Shown: positions 13,200 to 25,494, numbered from the stretch's first letter. The stretch is 35,196 nt of DNA from Saccoglossus kowalevskii (GCF_000003605.2 NW_003118930.1:771865-807060); one strand, 5' to 3'. Numbers and translations are program-made. The notes: a model not told the origin generated them from the sequence alone.

Positions 13200-13680
13200 G
13201 TAGTGAACGATTAATCAAAAGATATGACGTGTCCAGTACTTAGTGTGATTGGCTTTATGATTGAAGGCCACGCCTTAGAGTCTTAATACTGTTTTGTAAT
13301 TGGTTAGAGTTTTGAAAATGAGTAAAGAGAGTGTTTAGTTGGTCTTGGCGAGTACACCACGACGCAGTCCAGTCTTGGAGAGTCTTGAGGCGAGCCTTGA
13401 GGCAGTCCAGACTTGGGCTAGTCTTGGGTCAGCCTTGCGATAGTCTTGGGGATTTTTCCCCAGGGCGCTGTGTCTTATAGAGTGCTCGACTGATCGACTA
13501 AGACAAGAGTTGTAACGTATTTCGTTGTGTGTGTCTTATTTGACTGTAAAGCTTAAGTGACTTTCCTGATCCCGTACCTCAAGGGGACGAGATATAGAGA
13601 TGAGACGAGATTCCCCCTGACACATGTGGAGAACCCTAGAGGAGAAGAGATTTTTCCCCTGATAGAAACTTTGAGTAATT
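13200..13680 (+). repeat. Possible solo LTR or promoter-bearing repeat with AGTCTTGG iterations
   Basis: This block differs from its AT-rich surroundings. It has two inverted CCAAT-type boxes (GATTGGCT near 13247, AATTGGTT near 13298). Then come about eight degenerate AGYCTTG iterations (about 13338-13450) and a perfect hairpin TGGGGA/TCCCCA at 13447-13462. A purine-rich run with two more GATTCCCCC or GATTTTTCCCC-like segments follows (to about 13665). The order of CCAAT boxes, iterated leader and T-rich downstream region is like an LTR, but I find no paired copy, target duplication or clear TG...CA ends, so this is inference. Confidence 0.35.
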
Positions 13681-14339
13681 TAAAAAAAAAACACTCGTAC
13701 TTAGAGTACGTTACCTTTTGACATTAGAAATTGCTCCAACGGCTATATTCATGAGAACAGAAACAATAACAGTACCCCTCATCATTATTTGTTATCATAT
13801 GTCGCACATTCGATAAGCTAAATGATAAATAATATTTTTACGCCGTTAACTGAACACCGATGAAATCACTATTTAACAAAACAACTTGAGTCTACGGCTG
13901 CTGACTTTTATAAGCAATTTTCATTTCTACAATGAGGAAAGGGTTACACATATCATTTGGTTTCACGGCCATTACCACTAAAATATTCTACAAAACAGTT
14001 AAATTGAATAATGCCGCCGGCATTATACTCAAGCACATTCAATTGTTGATAGTTTTTGTAACAGAGCTGCATGACGTCATAGTAAATACTAATCTGAGGG
14101 ACATTCGAATGCAGAATGACAAAAAGAAAATATTTTATAAATTTTCTTGAGTCGCAGAATAATACAATGTAATATTTAACTGTCATTTTGCCGGCAGCTG
14201 TCAAAGTCTGTTTACAAAGTATATGTAACTAAAGTATATGTAACAGTATATGCGGTGATTAGATACACTATTTAGAGGAAACATAGTTAATGTGCTCGCT
14301 TGCTCTTGGTGGCGGTCCCGGTTGAAAAAAAGTCACCCC

Positions 14340-14397
14340 NNNNNNNNNNNNNNNNNNNNNNNNNNNNNNNNNNNNNNNNNNNNNNNNNNNNNNNNNN
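14340..14397. other. Assembly gap (58 N)
   Basis: An unbroken run of N interrupts the sequence. The 98-codon plus-strand frame that spans it is not evidence of a gene. Confidence 0.99.
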
Positions 14398-14786
14398 TAT
14401 CTTGCTTGTGTTTTTATACAAAGAATGTGGAAATACACGGCGGTAGTAACGAACCATTTGCCATTTATTCGTCGACGGAGATTATCGAACCACCTATATT
14501 GAGTGTTTATTTTAAATTAAGGTTTCAACTATTATTCGTTGTGCATGCCGTGTGTCACATTCACTACACAATAGCCGTAACCACATAGCCCACGGCAATG
14601 GTGGTCTATAGAAAACTAAACAAAATGTCTGCTTTTGAAATCATTCATTGCATGTAATTCTGTATATTAGTGTCAATATATTACTGTTCATACACTGCGA
14701 AATACAAAAGAAAGTTGAACAATTAAAAAAAAGTACATCAATACGATGCACTTTCCTACTATACCTTATACATTGTCGGCCGAAAC

Positions 14787-14904
14787 GGTGGTCGTCGCGC
14801 AGCGGGTGTTCGAATTTCATGTGTATAAACAATGTATTTTACACGCGTTGTATACGTCGCTATGAGTCCTATATCGAACAGGACGCGGCACGACGACTGC
14901 CGCC
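14787..14904 (+). repeat. CpG-rich foldback repeat, copy A
   Basis: This 118-bp element is present again, in opposite orientation, at 19645-19754. The copies are about 90% identical with one 6-bp indel. It is itself an imperfect palindrome: GTCGTCGCGCAGCG near its left end pairs with GCGGCACGACGAC near its right end, TGTTCG pairs with CGAACA, and a central GTGTA...TTTACAC pairs too. It is much richer in CpG than the surrounding AT-rich DNA. Its right edge abuts CCTATAAAGG (14903-14912), which fits both a TATA box and a CArG box. It could be a foldback MITE or a structured RNA or regulatory element. Confidence 0.85.
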
Positions 14905-15802
14905 TATAAAGGCTTCACATGTACCGTAAACACAGTTTTCCCACTAGGAATTCGTTTAATTAGAATCCTTTGCCATTGATCAATACTAGTAATTAAATGC
15001 GTTTACTAATCGATCTAATCAAGCATTAAACATTAATTACATGAGCTGAATGTCGGGATGTTTATATACTAGCAAACATCATCACAAATTGCATGCATGA
15101 ACACATGCACATGCGACGAATATACAAATTGCACTACATGTAGTAATACCTGACATCAAGTTATTTTCGATATATTTTCACATATTTATCTGATATCTAA
15201 GGTACGTTTATTCAATGCTCAGTATAGTCACAAAAAGTAATGAAAATGATCTTTTTTCCAACACTTGTGCATTCTAATACAATTTCTAGCTTTGCGTGTG
15301 TATAGTATGTATCTGAGATTTTGTAAGTAAGCAATCGAACATCATATTTGTCCAAAGCTTGATAAATTAGGGGAAGACTCCTCCATGGTAAGTAAGGCGC
15401 CAGACACCAAGGCCGCCATAATGGATAGTTCTTCATGAGCGTGTATACAGGTAGGATACAGTTGTAGCAGACGGTATTTTTGCTTACAATTGAAGCTGAA
15501 AAAGTCGGCGGTCTACAATCCAAGTTCATCCACAGCCCAATGATACACTTATTCTAACACCTGTCAGTGGACATAAACAAATGTGGTTGTTTTTGAGCAA
15601 AGCAAAGATAAAAGAACAATGCCACTCTTAGCTCCACTGCTCCATGTAGTCATGCTCCACTGTAACCCTTGTAGTGTTGTGGAATAACAAACCAGTACTA
15701 CAAGCTCTAGGAGGTCATTTTTCCAACATAATTCGCCTTTTAAGTGAATGAATGCAAAACGTTGTTAACCATGATGGTGGAATAATATATAAAATTATTT
15801 AG

Positions 15803-15825
15803 ATCAATATCAATATCAATATCAA
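15803..15825 (+). repeat. Short (ATCAAT)n tandem repeat
   Basis: Just under four copies of a 6-bp unit occur in AT-rich DNA. Confidence 0.85.
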
Positions 15826-16550
15826 GTCACTTGACATGATATCAGCTCGTTCCTAACACTCTTCTAAGACCAAGCCAAACCTGTTGTTATGATACATCAA
15901 GAAATGCAAGTTGTACAACAGGGTGTAACATTTCTGAACCCTGCCAAACAGTTAACCGCCATCGAATGCCAGACAAATCAGGTAGCTTGCCTAGCTGGTA
16001 ATATTGTCATGTCCAATATAGAAAGAATAGATAATAGTGGTCTATCGCCATGTGCACGTGAAGAAGTTGACACCAGACCTTTTAGCAAAACTACGAACAG
16101 TAGACATATGTTGTTGTCTTAGCAGTAGCCCTCGTCTAGCAGACAGAGATTGATGAGATGCGTGAGTTGAATTTGTAACAGACATTCTACTTATATACCA
16201 GCATATTATACTATATCACAGTAACTTGGACCTTAAACATCTAGGCCACTGCTGTTTTTTCCTGCATTTACAGGATGTAACCAAAAATCCTTCTTTTGTG
16301 GTAGAGGGGAAAAGATGGATGTGACAAATTGGCTGGAATGTGCTGAGAAAATAACACTATCAGTTAAAGTATTGACCCACCTCCCAACTGACGTGGCAGT
16401 CGATAAAAACTGCTTTGAAACGTTTTATTGACATAATGCCTTACCATGCCAGTATTTACATTACATGTGAATGGAGCTTTTGTTCACACTATTGATGTTG
16501 TACCACCTACATCAGCAGGATTGGGAAAGAAGGAAGCAGGAACAGATAGA

Positions 16551-16552
16551 AA

Positions 16553-16607
<55 letters not shown>
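16551..16607 (+). repeat. (AAAG)n microsatellite
   Basis: About 14 near-perfect AAAG units. In the plus frame it reads as Lys-Lys-Glu-Arg and in the minus frame as Leu-Ser-Phe-Phe; both are artefacts of the repeat. Confidence 0.97.
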
Positions 16608-16770
16608 CTGCATACCAAGCTGAACACCATAATGCTCTGGTCAGCATTGATTACAGCTCCAACGTTACCATGTCCTGGTAACTGGGAATAAGTTATGTCA
16701 GCAAACACATACATTTGGTATCCACTATCGTCAACAATTATACCTGGAGCATCTAAGAGCTGTCAAAGAA

Positions 16771-18780
16771 TCTGATAATGAATGTGAATGAATGTCCACA
16801 ACGTCAGCAAATACGTTCATCGCCTTAAATAACAAAAAGGGGTTTGCAATATGTGCGATCAATATAGAAGAAAACACAAATTTATGTGAAAATTCGCGAT
16901 TAAATATGAAAATCAGCTAATTAAAATGTATGCATTTGTCTTATACGGATACAAGGTATGATTCACATTGGCATTTACACAGTCTGTTAATGTGTGCTTA
17001 TTTGAATTACAAAAAAATGTGGTTTCAATATTAAATTAAACTTATTTCGGCCAAATGTTTAACTCAATTCCCCCCCCCCGTCAACAATTCACTCTCTAAT
17101 TTCACCGTCTAAAATAGCTCCGCCCTCTAAAAAAAATACTCTTTTAGGCCACCTGCTTTCAAATTTGCAGTGTCCTATTGATGCCAGAAATCACCAGGTG
17201 CAACGCGGTCGCTGATTGATTGATCGCGCTGCCAATCGCTTCGTCTGTGTAAAAATATTGAAACAAATGCACCCGAGTATAAGGGAATTTGTAAACCAAT
17301 GGAGGTAATATTTACTACTCCCATTGTAGTTATACGTCCATTACTAATTGTATGTCACCGCCATGCTCTACCTGGATCGAACGGCAGAAAACATTTCAGC
17401 CAGCAAATGTCAGCATGCTTGTGTCAACATTTACTTAAAATAACTTTTACCATGTACGATATTTTTAAACCGTATCCATGATTGGTTGTGGTGATAAATT
17501 ACTGTATATATTTAATGATAAACATGACATTGCAAGAACGTCTGCACGTGCCGACAGCGTGAATATATAGATAGAAACGCATGACCTCCTCTGTTACGAT
17601 AAACTCACCCGAAAGGAATGGAAGAGTACTCACCGACTCTCAGAAATATCGCGAAAACTATAAACACATAAAAAACATCTGGTATCCTGCATTCTGGCGG
17701 CGGAACTCAATTTGTAAAATTTTTTCACACTTTCGAACGCGTCGTCGTAATGCAGTGTAGGCTGGAAGATGAAACGTACTAACATAAAATATTTGCATAA
17801 CAATCGAGGTATTCACACCAAACTGCGCTTGTTTTTTGTGTGGGTCCGCGCTCTTGTTTAACTGTCACCCGTTGTTGACTGTCGCCCAACAGAGTATACC
17901 CGTATTTTCACACCCAGCCTGTACGATTTGCATATTAATGGTGTAAAAATAAACGCGAATAATGCTTCAATGTGATTAATTGTTGAGATAATTGGGTAGA
18001 TGAGATGACACATAGAATGTGTTCTTGTTTTCTATATATGTCTCTGAATATATGTTGACTCGTGGTGTGAGTGGTTATTTTAGAATTATTGGTTACGATG
18101 GTACTGGTATGGATTGCTTACGTTTGTACAGCGCAATGTATAAAAGTGTTAAATAATTGTATTATTTACGATGTAATATGTTTTTATACATCTACAAATC
18201 ACATTTCATTTTTAATTGGGCTTTCGTGACAAAAATACAATTCCTCTTAATTGAAGAATTATGATAGGATTTCATATATTTTCGTTACAAAAAAACTGTG
18301 CTTCAATCGTAGCGTGATTAACTTCAACAGAATGTACGTGCTCTGCGTGTCGGATGTTGTCATGGTTATACTAAATTATGGGTGCATTTTTGACATTTAC
18401 AGCACAGCATCTGTAATAATTAGGACAATTTGTTCTTCTTTTCTGAAAATGAAAAATTACCAGAATTCAAATTATGTAGTGGGACATTAATCTGACTTTT
18501 ACAAAATCCTACCGTGTTTTGTAATAAACAAATATTATCTTCATGCAAAGGATTCGATCAATTTAAATTGTGAAAGCCCAGCATCTGCAACGAAAGTATG
18601 TGATGAAGCCGATATTTGCTCAGTCTCGTTTTCTGTAAACAAGTTCTAATATAGTCTGCCAGCTCAGACTTCATATTTGAGATGGTTCTGGCATTTTTCG
18701 CTTTTTCTGTGCAAATTGATAACAAAAGAAAAAAAAATCATTATCCCAACTTTCGAGAATAAAAGACCCCTGAACGCCAA
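16771..18780. other. Non-coding stretch with one weak exon candidate
   Basis: This is AT-rich and contains a C homopolymer at about 17071-17080. On the minus strand, 17692-17634 could be a first exon: ATG with A at -3, 19 codons, then a gtgagt donor. An octamer-like ATTTGCAT lies upstream at about 17928. No downstream exon was found to chain to it, so it is not called as a gene. Confidence 0.3.
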
Positions 18781-18784
18781 CGAG

Positions 18785-18980
18785 CCTGAGCGCTGACGTC
18801 AGGCAACGATAACGTGATCAGCCAATCAGAATACTGGGTTCATTAATAGTTACCGACTTCTTGTGGCTTGAGGCGGGGACCAGCCAGAGTCTCATCTTGC
18901 ATCGTTTGAGTGCACCCATCACGACAAAATTACGCACTCAGTGATGGACTTTATATTCACAACAAAAGTCCATGAACGAT
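18785..18980 (+). promoter_or_regulatory. Promoter-like block without an assigned gene
   Basis: A consensus CRE palindrome TGACGTCA (18794-18801) is followed by GCCAATCA (about 18821) and a GC-box-like GGCGGGGACC (about 18872). Beyond them is an inverted repeat ATGGACTTT/AAAGTCCAT (18944-18952 and 18965-18973) flanked by GCACTC and GAGTG. The clustering is promoter-like. No adjacent exon on either strand could be supported. Confidence 0.3.
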
Positions 18981-19644
18981 GAACGAGTGTGCAATAACAA
19001 GGAGCGATTCTTTCAAACATAACCGGAATGGGTTTTTGGGATTTTGAGATGACCTAATCGGATTATAATTACTGACTTAACAACACGTTAATGTAAACTG
19101 GACCAGAGAAATGTTGAAACGAATGCACATATGAATATATTATGTCTTGTCTTTGCTCAAACAAAAATAGTCGAAGAATGTTCTGGAAATGGTCAAAGGA
19201 CCATGAAAATAAAATCAGCATGGTCACCATTCGGATATTTTGAATTTAGTGACACATAAAATAGATGTGCATCAGTTATCTATCATGTGTGATGCCAAGG
19301 ACTAATTTTAATAAATTGACGTGTGAAAGGCCTGTGACATGACCACAAGATGGTCAGGGGTCATCAAAATAGCTGTCGCTAAAATCATGTTAGAAAACAA
19401 ACTTTTAAACTGAATGATTTGATTGGGCACGAAAAGAAGCTGGATCCATAAATCAGCGTTACTCGTAAACCAATAGAATTTGTTCTTTTATATCACGATA
19501 TAGCGTAACTAACAAAAACACGCGTTCGATTTCGCTTTGAAACGTGTCGCATCAAGCGATTTCGTGTTTCATTCACAATGGAGAAGCATCAGAGCATGCG
19601 CAGTTCAGTTTGATTTCGTCGACAGTGAATACACAGGGTTAAAG

Positions 19645-19754
19645 GGCGGCAGTCGTCGTGCCGCGTCCTGTTCGATATGGGACTCGTATACAACGCGTGT
19701 AAAGTACATTGTTTATTTACACGAAATTGGAACACGCACTGCGCGACGACCACG
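19645..19754 (-). repeat. CpG-rich foldback repeat, copy B (inverted relative to copy A)
   Basis: The reverse complement matches 14787-14904 over its whole length. The outer block (30 bp beginning GGCGGCAGTCGTCGTGCCGC) is identical in both copies. It lacks the TCGCTAT-like 6-bp segment of copy A and has a perfect 7-bp inner stem, GTGTAAA/TTTACAC. The copies lie 4.7 kb apart in a head-to-head arrangement, so the interval between them is bounded by long inverted repeats. Confidence 0.85.
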
Positions 19755-19890
19755 ACGCTTTAAAGTAGAAATAATGCTGTAGCGTCGGCCAAATAAATGA
19801 ATTATAGCTGGCGAAGAACAGTTCACCATTATTTGTTTGATCTTGAACTTATCGCCTACTAAAGTCCTAGCATTAACCCTTGATTACCAA

Positions 19891-19907
19891 TATGATATGA
19901 TATGATA
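19891..19907 (+). repeat. Short (TATGA)n repeat
   Basis: Three and a half copies of a 5-bp unit. Confidence 0.7.
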
Positions 19908-20029
19908 ACCAAATATGATATATACGGAAACCCAGTATTCCAAAAATATAAGCAATGAAATGTGTATTCAAGTAAAGGTAGTAACAGTAGGGGAATGAGT
20001 TTATATTTGAGTATTCTCTATGTCTTCTT

Positions 20030-20450
20030 TTAGATTAGAAAATGGAAAATTAGAAGTAGTGAGTGAATTTAACTTTTTTGGCTGCACAAAAATCAGGCAA
20101 GCAAACAAATTCAGGAAGAACAGATTTTGGGGAGGAAGGCAATGATAAAGCACCAACTAATTATGGAGGTTAAAACATGATTAATGGCAATACGATCAGA
20201 ATAATAAGAACACTTGGATCATCAAGGAAGCAAAAGTGATTCAGAGTGTTGCTTTTGAGCTTCAGACTTCGGGCTGCCTCGACAGCAAAAAAGTCCACGT
20301 CGGCTACGACACCGAAGTATGTACCCGCGACAAGTATGTGATGTCTCTTTTAAAACTGCGAAACTGCTTCAGAAATCAAAGACTATTCGTTTTCAATTTT
20401 ATCCGGCATCGGCTACAGTTGTACAGTAGATATAAATTCATATGGTAACA
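20030..20450 (+). mobile_element. Non-LTR retrotransposon (LINE) reverse-transcriptase C-terminal relic
   Basis: Two segments match the end of LINE reverse transcriptases of the kind that end in a tyrosine-glycine-cysteine YGCESW block. First, at about 20040-20085, comes a V-x-E-F-x-F-F-G segment (family form V-x-x-F-x-Y-L-G). Then, at about 20221-20330, comes K-V-I-Q-S-V-A-F, seven residues, G-C-x-x-S-K-K and an Asp-Thr-Glu. The order and spacing fit that family. Frames change between them and stops are present, so this is a dead 5'-truncated fragment. The family assignment is from memory of the motif; a protein-profile search would decide. Confidence 0.5.
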
Positions 20451-23400
20451 AATTGAAGATACGCAAATAAACTTTTCTCTTGAAGTTTATGTACTATAGT
20501 AACCCTTCACCCATACCTGACAGTGTTGTTAGCTACACAGATTGTTATTAGCTACTTGAGTGTCAGTATGAATAACTTAGTTTAATCGCGTTCATGTTAT
20601 TATTCTGTTCACGCATAGTATTCGTTTGATGGAATACAACACATTGAATTATCAAAATGAAGAGACAGGGGTAAATATAATATGAGATTATTCTTAATTA
20701 TTTAATAAACATGTTAATCCACTACTTAATATATTTTCGGGAGTATGAGCTGTAGAAGAATATGTTGCTTTAGTCACATGTTCAGAAAAACGGCGTGGCG
20801 TTGTGTTTTCCTTCAAGTACACAGGAAGTATATTAGAATATACCACCTACCATTGAATTTTACCAATGTTATTTAATACATATTTAGCCGAGTTCTGACA
20901 TGATGCAAAACGTCCGCCACAGAAAGTTAGTGAACTATTTACTTGCAAATGTAGCGTATATCAGTCTAACCCCTGAAGTTAAGGTCACATCACTCGAGCA
21001 TGTTTCTCCTCGTTCCGAAAAATCATGCGAAACACAAACAAAGAACGACTAAAAGTATAAAATAAATCCATTAGCAGTGGAGCTAAATTATGTGCAAAAT
21101 CACGCCTATTCTATCTCACAGTGCCGCATTCAGGAATATACCAGTGAAACATCGTTACTGAGTACGATGACATCAATACAAATCATGACTGGTTAGCAGG
21201 AATGTGGTGCTGACAACGTTAATCGACCTGCGAAGTCGAGTACGCCGGACACTTTTACGATGATTTAGTGAAACACACAGAATTACACTGTTCCATATAT
21301 ATTTTGCAATGAATCATTTGGAAAATACAGTAGTTTCATAATCTTTAGGTGTGAATTATTCATGATGTCAATTATCATCAAAACTACTTATTGAAATTAA
21401 TGAATGCTTTGTAGTAATGTGTAAGACGCGCATGTGTTGACGATGACTGATGAATATTTGAAATATTATTTTTAAAATATGGGAACATGAAGTAATTTTC
21501 ATTATCGATATTCACATGTCAATTACATTGCTGCATGCGATCGCATTCAGTGCTTTGATACATTTAGCTTTTAAAGTAATACAGCAGGGTATCACGTGAT
21601 ATATTTGAGTGATTGTGAGCAGTCTTACAGTATGTCAGCGCCGTCATTATGTCCGGTAATCCACGTAGCATGCTACAATTCCCCCATGTCTGCGACAGAT
21701 TGCAATTGAACTGATAACTACCGTGAATAGACAATTACCAAATACGACTCGTCTGTCAAGCAAATTGTGTGAGCCAGCATTCCTACGACTCTATATAGCT
21801 TGAATTTAAAATCAAGGCATTTAGTCCTACTATGATACTCCTATTAATTTGTGTAAGGCAATGATTGATTTGCACTCGATATATTGTTTGTGATGCCAAG
21901 TTTTCTCCTTTATTATGTTCATTACATGTTTCCTTTTTTTTTATTTCGTATATTGATATTTTGGTGCGTATGAGTTGTCTACTAATATAAAATCAGATAT
22001 TTTAATAATACTGGATGGACATAGGTTTCATTTCTATAATGGCAACTACACATATGAGCGAAACATAAACTTTGGTTCACATGTAGCAAAAAATTGGCTT
22101 CAAACAAATTTGTATTGTTTACATTTTATCAACAATTTATTGTAGTATATTTGCAAACATGTGTACGCCATTGCCATATTAGCTCTCTTAGAATCACGAG
22201 CGTTATTGAAATATTTACCGCCATGACGCCGAAAACGAGATGTCGAAGCTATCCTTTCTTTGGATAAACGGTCGACGCTTTACATGGCCTCTAACTACTA
22301 ATTACCTATATGACTTGCGTGAACAGATGTCCGTAAAGATTGTGTACACTGGAGACTGAGACTAAAAGCTGATGGAGATTTCACCTACATCATGTTGCAC
22401 TCAGATTGTATTGAATAAAGCTAATCTGTGAATAGGTGTGGAAATAAATCATTTGTCTTTTCTCGATTTGTGAAAAGTGTGAAATATATGTTTAGAAATT
22501 ACAACTGGCACGCGATTAACGATTAATAGATTCAGGGATTAATTCATTGTGACGAGAAACATACACGATGTCAATTTTATTTTCCGCGTTCTTGATTACC
22601 AATAATGCATTTCGAACTCATGGAATGGAAGTGTTTAGGTTCAACATTGTAATATGATATGTTGTTCAGCGTAGGTACATCTGAAGAGAATTACGTATTT
22701 GACGACATTCGAGGTCTTATCAAACATATAAAAGTCTGCTAAGTGAAGAGCAAAACCCATTGACATATAACGATATTTTATTGAACGTAATTACATAGAC
22801 ATGTGACCTCGATACTTCATTGACTACAGGGCAATTCTACAGACCGGCATTTGGATATAGGGATTATGCGACGTAGTGAATTATTCGGGGTCACCCACTA
22901 ATCCGAGTGACATTAATAAGACATACTACAATACACTGGTTCAAATGGCTCTTCTACTACCATTAATCTAAAGTACTTTGAACCGAATTCCCTGCAGATG
23001 CAACAGTGTCTATCGAGTACTGTGTCACGGCGCCCTCAACGACTAACAACTAATTATGTTACTAGCTAGACAAATCTACACAGCGGAATTCAGGGTTGAA
23101 ATTGATGAGGAAATTATCTGAGTTGATAAACACTGACCCAGAAGACATTCAAACATTGGCCGGAATTACCTAAAATGTCATCACACTCAATAACTGGATG
23201 GATACAAATAGTTGTGTTCGATGATTCAAAATTACATTCAGTGTGGAATTCAACATTGTGTAAATTATTTAAATGGTTGTGCCTCTTATTGTACAGTAAA
23301 CTAAGAGAAGGGTGAAAGTAAAGCTGTCATTTTGTGAAGAACATTGCCAGACCAACATTGGTCGATTTTGGGGATGTTCGTTTCGTAAATGATTATTAAG

Positions 23401-24599
23401 ACGGGTTAGCTTCCAGTTCAGTTTAAAGCTTCGCAAAATGTCGAGAAATTATATTAAAACACATCATTCATTCGCGCAGGGAAGGGGGGGGGGTTACCAA
23501 CTCAAACTTTTCTGGTGAATTTGGGGGTAATGATTCTGAAAATACATGTTATTATTAAGTAAGTCTTTTTGTGTAAAACATGACCAAGTGATAAATAGTG
23601 CTCATAACAGTGGTCCTACTAGATCTACAATAGGTATACATATTTCTATGTGTATTTTATGTTGCCTTCACTTATGCACGAATGGAACTTATTTTTCAAT
23701 AAATATGAAATTCTGGTATTTTCAAGTTGAAGGGAATATAAAAAAGATGCTTGAACAGAAAAGAAACCATAGCGATGAGTTAATTCTATTAAATCACAAA
23801 AGCGGCCAGTTTGCATGCATATCAAATTACATGACTGCAAAGATGAGTTCGAGACGTAGGCAAAGGTACGTTTTTATTATGAAAAAGAATACTGCAAATT
23901 ATTGTATCATACGAGGTGATGAAACATATATGTATATACGTATGCTGATGACACACACTACTGTATTTGTGTTTCTAGACTACAGAAAATATGGGCTATA
24001 TTTTTAAGTATTAAAGCAAAATATTAAAAACAGTGCATCAAACATTTTATTATAGTTAATCTTATTAGTATTCATCGGATTACGATAAGATTCTAATCGA
24101 AGGGTACTATTAGCATATAAACATGCTGACACATCAATATCGAAATCATAAATATTGACACCCCCCAATCAAGTGATCGTGGTAAACCTTAACAACTTTG
24201 CCTACATATCCGCATTTTTTCATATACGGAACATTTACAAAATCAGACAATACTTAACAAATGACATGGTTCGTCTTTTGTCAGTGCATTTGGTATATCA
24301 AAACGTGTAGCACCTCAACATGATCACCTTCAGTGTGTCCAAGCTCCATCCTGTCATTAACCCTGAAAAAAAGTGTTATTTATTATAAATATTTAAGATA
24401 GGTAGCAACAAGCGTAAAACTAATTAAAAACAAGCCATGCATGGCACAGTCCCCGCTAGTTATCAAATTTAAAATATAGAGTTTTGTATATAGCTGGAAT
24501 ATAATCATGTCAGGAAAATGATTTTTTAACATTAAAATGATTGACATTTGTATCTGATTGTCAAACAAGTACTTGTCCATATTGAGAGATATTGCTCTG
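20451..24599. other. Long non-coding stretch, no gene supported
   Basis: AT-rich throughout. The longest open frame is 23546-24007 on the plus strand (153 codons), Lys/Tyr/Met-rich with no recognisable domain. It may be chance. A G homopolymer of about ten bases lies near 23485. I saw no splice-chained exons, RNA genes or transposon motifs. Confidence 0.5.
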
Positions 24600-25440
24600 G
24601 AACAGCATTCGAAATCAGCCATTTTGAATACATGTATATATATAACATGATGTATAACGAATATATAAAATTTAAATATAATAAGTCAAAGCATTTAAGA
24701 GATATGGCTCTAGAAGCCCAATCATTGAAACAAAATGGCCGCCAGTCAGCCATTTTGAATCCGATCTGAAAAATAAATGATGTACATCTGGAACCTGTAA
24801 TGTCTAATATATGTACCAAGTTTGAACGAAATCCATCCATAAATGCCAGAAATGCTTGATATTTGATGATTGTTTAGCACAAAAAAGGCCACCATTTGGC
24901 CATTTTGAATAGGATCGTCAAACCAATATATCTGTCTATCTATAACATGATGTATAATGAATATTTAAAATTTGAACATAATCAGTGAAAGCAAGTCAGA
25001 AATATGGCACGAGAACCACATTGATAAATACAAAATGACAGCCAGTCGGCCATTTTGAGTCTTATCTGAAAAACATAATGATTTGCATCAAGGTCCCATG
25101 ATGTCTAATGTATATACCAAGTTTGAACAAAATCCATCTGTAAACAGCCGAGAAATGGTTGATTTTTAGAATTTTTTAGCACAAAAATGACCGCCATTCG
25201 GCCATCTTCAATCAGATCGTGAAACAAAATGATGTGCATCAAGGTCCTATAATGACTAATGTATATACCAAGTTTGAACAAAATCCATCTGTAAACAGCC
25301 GTGAAATGCTTAATTTTGATAATTGTTAGCACAAAAATGGCCGCCATTCGGCCATCTTGAATCAGATCGTGAAACAAATTGAAGTGCATATGTATAATAT
25401 CATGTATGATGTATGTGTGAAGTTTGATTGTGATTGGTCC
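24600..25440 (+). repeat. Satellite-like tandem array, 150-151 bp period
   Basis: Units begin at a GGCCGCCA-type core at 24737, 24887, 25038, 25189 and 25339. The spacing is 150, 151, 151 and 150 bp. A partial or diverged unit precedes them from about 24600. Two subtypes exist. One reads TATAACATGATGTATAA (units at 24600 and 24887); the other reads CCAAGTTTGAACAAAATCC (units at 24737, 25038 and 25189). The order is A, B, A, B, B, so this is a small higher-order repeat. The long minus-strand frame across it (25105-25563) is a by-product of the repeat. Confidence 0.9.
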
Positions 25441-25482
25441 AGGCACGCACACACGCACACACGCACGCACGGACACACGGAG
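25441..25482 (+). repeat. (AC/GCAC)n microsatellite
   Basis: Imperfect CACACG and CACG repeats directly follow the last satellite unit. Confidence 0.9.
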
Positions 25483-25494
25483 GTCAAAACATAA

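Larger units (their letters stand above)
15380..16770 (+). pseudogene. Decayed coding-like block, unknown family
   Basis: Several plus-strand open segments with protein-like composition follow each other in different frames: 15889-16122 (77 codons), 16315-16431 (38 codons beginning MDVTNWLECAEK), 16446-16691, and a segment at 16607-16750 containing an SIDYSSN run and interrupted by two stops. An AAAG microsatellite has expanded in the middle. The pattern suggests a multi-frame relic of a transposon-associated or repeated gene, with frameshifts. I do not recognise the family. It could instead be ordinary intergenic DNA with chance open frames. Confidence 0.3.

Noticed and set aside
14292-14588. 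98-codon plus-strand frame
   Set aside because: It spans the N gap, so continuity is unknown.
14805-14822. GTTCGAATT in foldback copy A, like a tRNA-derived SINE B box
   Set aside because: Copy B carries GTTCCAATT, and the motif is explained by the palindrome rather than a tRNA fold.
16484-16714. Minus-strand frame with Leu-Ser-Phe-Phe repeats resembling a membrane protein
   Set aside because: The hydrophobic run is the reverse of the AAAG microsatellite.
23546-24007. 153-codon plus-strand open frame
   Set aside because: Lys/Tyr/Met-rich, AT-driven composition, no domain, no splice context; kept only as a note in the stretch description.
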